A stretch of DNA of 25,490 bases from assembly GCA_964455685.1 (NCBI GenBank), contig CAYVZE010000038.1, positions 1 to 25,490 on the forward strand, written 5' to 3'. This DNA comes from ZC4RG30 sp964455685. GTDB lineage: Bacteria > Pseudomonadota > Gammaproteobacteria > Steroidobacterales > Steroidobacteraceae. This document shows, piece by piece, positions 17,377 through 25,490 of the stretch (position 1 is its first letter; each line of letters begins with the position of its first letter). The position numbers and the translations under genes were made by a program. A model generated the notes under the pieces. That model made no database searches, had not been told where the DNA came from, and was given only the letters and a program-made list of their open reading frames with translations.

Positions 17377-19134
17377 GTGATGACGGCAAGCAGTGCAGAG
17401 AGCATCGGCGCCAACAGCGCGGCGCCGGAACAACTGTTCGTAATCAACCTCGCTGCTTCCACCTCCCCGATGGCGCTTTCCCATCCCAGCTCGCCGGAGC
17501 TGAAGCGCTACACCTTCTTCGTCAGCCGCCAGCGTGAGGACGGCCGCGAGCGCTTCCGCCTGCACATGGGCTATTTCGCCACGCAGGAGGAGGCCGAGGA
17601 GCTGCTGCCCACGGTGCGCGACATCTATCCGGCCGCCTGGGCCGGCCCGGCCCCCACCACGGGCATGGGTCGCCGCGGCCGCATCGCGCCGGGCAGCGTG
17701 GTGGCGGTGAAGCCCGCGGCTGCCCCGAACCCGATCGCCGCGCCGGCGAAGGCGACGGCCCCGGCCCAGGCCGCCGCCCCGGCAGCACCCGTTGCTTCCC
17801 CGGCTGCGCCCGCGAGGGTTGCGGCGCCGGCTGTCGCCGGCAAGCCGGCCGCGGCTGCGCAGCCTGCCGTGGGGAAGCCGGCAGACATCGCAGCCGCAGC
17901 GCGTCCTGCTCCGCCGGCCGCTCCGGTCGCTGCCAAGGTGGCCACGTTGCCCCCTGCGGCCGCGCGCAAAGGCACCGCGGCGCGACTGGAGGCCACTGCC
18001 GCGACGTCTGCGCCGGCAAAGAACGGCGGCATGCGTCCGGCGGCCAGCGTGGATCCGCTCGACACCATGTCCAATGTGCGCGACGTGCTGGCGCAGCTTT
18101 CGGAGTCGCATGACGACGAAGGCCCGACCGTGCGGATGCCTGTTCCCGAGGGCTTGGCCGGCGCGCCCGCTGCGCCGGAGCTGAGCGCCACCGCCACGCT
18201 GCGGCTGCTGGAGCCGGAACCGGCGAAGGCGCGTGCGCCGGCGCCCGAGGCGCCGTCGTTGCCGCCGCTGAAGAATCCCTTCGAAGGGCTGGAGAACGAG
18301 CCCGAGGTGCGGTTGATCACGCCCGAGGACACGCAGACCCTCACCGACATCAGGATCGACCGCCAGAACAACGCGCCGCCCTGCTTCGCGGTGCAGCTGG
18401 TGTGGTCGGTGTCGCCCATCGACGTGGCGACGCTGCCGCACCTGGCCATCTTCGACGCCTACACGCTGTACAACGTCGAGGGCAACCGCCAGGGCCGCAA
18501 GTGGTACGGCCTGCGGCTGGGCTTCTTCAGCGACCCGAATTCGGCCACGCAGGTGGCCAACTACGTGCGCTCGGATTACCGCGCCGTGGCGGTGGTGCCG
18601 GTTTCGCAGAAGGAACGCGACCGCGCCAAGGGCGGCAGCCCGTCGGCGGCCCCGGCAGCGGACGAGCCGAAGAAGACCACCGAGAAGGAACTGGTGCGCG
18701 AGGAGATGCAGGGCTTCGAGCTGCTGCCCGACGACCGTCCACCGCCGCCGCGGCGCGATATCGACGATGCCACCCGCCGCAATGGTGCGGCACCGGCCAG
18801 CGCAAAGGACGCTGCCGCCGCCCGCGCGCCGCAGAAGGAGGCCGTTGCGCCGCGTCCCGATGCACCTCCGGGCATGCCCAAGGGGCGCCCCGTGGGCAAG
18901 CGCGTGGTGGCCCGCCGTCGCCCGCCGCCGATCCCGCAGGGCAAGACGGTCAGCGCCGGCGTGGCCGGTCCCGAGGTGCTCGAGTCCACGCTCGAGATCC
19001 TCGGTGCCTCGACGCTGTCGCTGGAGGAGGGCGGCCGCGAAGTCATCACCGACGCGGCCGCACGCAAGCCTGCGGCCAGGAAGCCGGCGCGCAGCCGCTT
19101 CTCCAGGCTGCTCAGCCGCCTCGCCGGCGGCTGA
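17377..19134 (+). CDS. Large protein with two SPOR-like modules, riboswitch-controlled
   Basis: 585 residues from GTG 17377, or 584 from ATG 17380; ACGGAG (17364-17369) serves either. Two related modules are visible: residues about 18-90 (LFVINLAAS, then YTFFVSRQREDGRERFRLHMGYF) and about 333-410 (CFAVQLVWS, then YTLYNVEGNRQGRKWYGLRLGFF, SDYRAVAVVPVS). Both follow the SPOR pattern of strand, helix, Y-x-aromatic strand and R-x-GFF. Between and after them are long Ala/Pro/Lys-rich stretches and a basic C-terminus. There is no signal peptide or membrane helix, so it appears cytoplasmic, which is odd for SPOR domains that normally bind denuded peptidoglycan. The upstream aptamer implies its amount follows cyclic di-GMP, pointing to motility, surface or cell-envelope behaviour. 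It stands alone, ending at a hairpin shared with the convergent gene. Confidence 0.82.
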   Translation: MMTASSAESIGANSAAPEQLFVINLAASTSPMALSHPSSPELKRYTFFVSRQREDGRERFRLHMGYFATQEEAEELLPTVRDIYPAAWAGPAPTTGMGRRGRIAPGSVVAVKPAAAPNPIAAPAKATAPAQAAAPAAPVASPAAPARVAAPAVAGKPAAAAQPAVGKPADIAAAARPAPPAAPVAAKVATLPPAAARKGTAARLEATAATSAPAKNGGMRPAASVDPLDTMSNVRDVLAQLSESHDDEGPTVRMPVPEGLAGAPAAPELSATATLRLLEPEPAKARAPAPEAPSLPPLKNPFEGLENEPEVRLITPEDTQTLTDIRIDRQNNAPPCFAVQLVWSVSPIDVATLPHLAIFDAYTLYNVEGNRQGRKWYGLRLGFFSDPNSATQVANYVRSDYRAVAVVPVSQKERDRAKGGSPSAAPAADEPKKTTEKELVREEMQGFELLPDDRPPPPRRDIDDATRRNGAAPASAKDAAAARAPQKEAVAPRPDAPPGMPKGRPVGKRVVARRRPPPIPQGKTVSAGVAGPEVLESTLEILGASTLSLEEGGREVITDAAARKPAARKPARSRFSRLLSRLAGG

Positions 19135-19142
19135 GGTCCCGG

Positions 19143-19160
19143 GCGGGCCTGGCGGCCCGC
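19143..19160. terminator. Hairpin between convergent genes
   Basis: GCGGGCC (19143-19149), loop TGGC, and GGCCCGC (19154-19160) form a perfect 7-bp stem in the 25-bp gap between the SPOR-like gene and the minus-strand zinc protein, touching the latter's stop codon. It could end transcripts from both sides; there is no T-run. Confidence 0.45.
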
Positions 19161-19451
19161 TACTTGCCGAAGAGTTTCTCCAGCTCCGCGCGCGCGGCTT
19201 CCGCCGCGGACAGCGCCGCGCCGCCCTGGAAGGCGCCGGCCTTCGGCCTGAAGTAATCGCAGAAGTTGGCGCGCTCCTTGTCGCGCACCTCCTCCACGTT
19301 CTGCTCGCGGCACTGCTGGTACGCGCGCGGGTCGTGGTTCACGCACAGCCTGCACACGTGCAGGTCCACCCCGCAGGCCTTGCAGCGGTCGCCGCGGCCG
19401 AAGGGCAGGGACAGGGCGGCCAGCGAACTGCCGCACTTCCAGCAGACGATC

Positions 19452-19462
<11 letters not shown>
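19160..19462 (-). CDS. Small eight-cysteine zinc-ribbon protein (100 aa)
   Basis: Cysteines at 7, 10, 27 and 30 (CWKC, then CKAC) make a zinc ribbon; a second set at 37, 40, 51 and 68 (CRLC, QQC, NFC) may bind another zinc. The segment VRDKERANFCDYF followed by a proline-containing turn resembles conserved small proteobacterial proteins of unknown function that I remember only as hypothetical. Its start lies 11 bp inside the 3' end of the UvrA-like gene, so it is translated from the same mRNA and probably co-induced. The C-terminal 30 residues are an Ala-rich helix. A nucleic-acid or protein-binding role is possible; nothing in the sequence fixes it. Confidence 0.85.
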
Positions 19463-24899
<5,437 letters not shown>

Positions 24900-24917
24900 G
24901 TGCGCATTCTACCCCTT

Positions 24918-24935
24918 CCTGTATGGATATACAGG
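24918..24935 (-). promoter_or_regulatory. LexA (SOS) box upstream of the double UvrA
   Basis: CTGTATGGATATACAG (24919-24934) has the CTG-N10-CAG layout and AT-rich core of the E. coli LexA consensus, and is extended to an 18-bp inverted repeat (CCTGTAT/ATACAGG around GGAT). It ends about 20 bp before the UvrA start codon, where a repressor would block transcription or its start. The exact promoter could not be assigned (a TAGAAT at 24906-24911 is too close to the ATG). The rest of the 24900-24981 gap has a 5-bp hairpin GCCGG/CCGGC and the palindrome GCGGATCCGC, possibly the end of the M2 peptidase transcript. Confidence 0.85.
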
Positions 24936-24981
24936 CAAGGCAGGGCCGGCTGCACCGGCGCGCACCGTGCGGATCCGCAAG

Positions 24982-25490
24982 TCACCACCCGCACTGCTTG
25001 CCGGCGTTGCGCTCCTTCAGCCACCCCATCAGCGGCTGGAAGTAATCGATGATGGCGCTGGCATCCATCTGGCGCGTGCCGGTGAGCTTCTCCAGCGTGT
25101 CCTGCCAGGGCTGGCTCTGGCCCTGCTGCAGCATGGCCCAGAAGCGCGCGCCGGCTTCCTTGCTGCCGGCCACCGAGCATTCATGCAGCGGGCCTTCGTG
25201 GCCGGCTGCCTCGCACAGCGCCTTGTGGAACTGGAACTGCAGGATGAACGCCAGGAAGTAGCGCGTGTATGGCGTATTGCCGGGGATGTGGTACTTGGCG
25301 CCCGGGTCGAAGTCCTGCTCGGTGCGCTCGTTCGGCGGTGCCACGCCCTGGTAGTGGCGGCGCAGGTCCCACCATGCCTGGTTGTAGTTCGCCGGCGTGA
25401 CCTCGCCCGAGAACACCTTCCAGCGCCACTGGTCGACCAGCAGGCCGAAGGGCAGGAAGGCGATCTTGTCGGCCGCCATCTTCATCTGCT
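24982..25490 (-). CDS. M2 family (ACE-like) dipeptidyl carboxypeptidase, C-terminal part
   Basis: The frame is open to the window edge; about 169 C-terminal residues of an enzyme usually near 600-700 long are present. Identity is clear from blocks shared with angiotensin-converting enzyme: KIAFLPFGLLVDQWRW, VFSGEVTPANYN, GAKYHIPGNTPYTRYF, LQFQFHKALCEAAGHEGPLH and YFQPLMGWLKERN. The Lys and His of GAKYH and the two Tyr and the Arg of PYTRYF correspond to the residues that in ACE hold the substrate carboxylate and the chloride ion. The HExxH zinc motif lies outside the window. Bacterial members are exported and release C-terminal dipeptides. The cysteine pair in LCEAAGHEGPLHEC matches the ACE disulphide. 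It ends 82 bp before the UvrA start and is probably a separate transcript. Confidence 0.94.
   Translation of the reverse strand, partial: QMKMAADKIAFLPFGLLVDQWRWKVFSGEVTPANYNQAWWDLRRHYQGVAPPNERTEQDFDPGAKYHIPGNTPYTRYFLAFILQFQFHKALCEAAGHEGPLHECSVAGSKEAGARFWAMLQQGQSQPWQDTLEKLTGTRQMDASAIIDYFQPLMGWLKERNAGKQCGW

Overview
The window is about 25.5 kb of very GC-rich DNA from what looks like a gammaproteobacterium, probably near Xanthomonadales, Nevskiales or Steroidobacterales. The lineage is inferred from a long-form threonine dehydratase with two ACT domains, an ACE-like M2 peptidase, a double-length UvrA behind an E. coli-type LexA box, and a cyclic di-GMP-I riboswitch. A run of exactly 100 N (2044-2143) shows a draft scaffold with a gap of unknown true size. 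No transposase, integrase, tRNA, rRNA or CRISPR array is visible.

Layout. (1) 3-1112: the 3' part of ilvA. (2) 1317-12539: one tightly packed plus-strand operon of ten genes, mostly overlapping or 1-16 bp apart. It holds three lipoproteins, a transmembrane Ser/Thr kinase with TPR-like and PEGA-like regions, a protein with an FHA-like N-terminus, a membrane segment, PEGA-like repeats and an FGE-sulfatase fold, a 71-aa exported protein, an Hsp70-like/FHA fusion, two paralogous membrane-anchored vWA proteins sharing a cysteine-rich N-terminal signature, and a fourth lipoprotein. (3) 12546-13916, minus strand: an exported TPR protein with a TonB-type C-terminal domain, convergent with the operon. 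(4) 14228-17083: a membrane GAF-GGDEF-EAL protein, followed by a strong hairpin, a promoter/operator region, a cyclic di-GMP-I (GEMM-I) riboswitch at about 17264-17350, and the SPOR-like gene it appears to control (17377-19134). (5) 19160-24899, minus strand: a four-ATPase, 1815-aa UvrA paralogue with a LexA box just upstream, overlapping a small eight-cysteine zinc protein. (6) 24982-25490, minus strand: the C-terminal part of an M2 (ACE-like) dipeptidyl carboxypeptidase.

How the parts may work together. The operon in region 2 is the best candidate for an undescribed system. Kinase, FHA, FGE-fold and lipoprotein parts resemble the threonine-phosphorylation module of type VI secretion (PpkA, Fha, TagR, TagQ), but no secretion genes and no phosphatase are present, and the vWA pair and Hsp70-like partner are extra. 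I infer an envelope-spanning phospho-signalling or assembly complex with outer-membrane lipoproteins, periplasmic PEGA/TPR/FGE/vWA domains and cytoplasmic kinase and FHA domains. Region 4 looks like a local cyclic di-GMP circuit: an enzyme that can make or break the messenger beside an RNA sensor for it. Region 5 looks like a DNA-damage-inducible repair or resistance unit. Functions of the unnamed proteins are inferred from motifs read by eye; no database search was possible.
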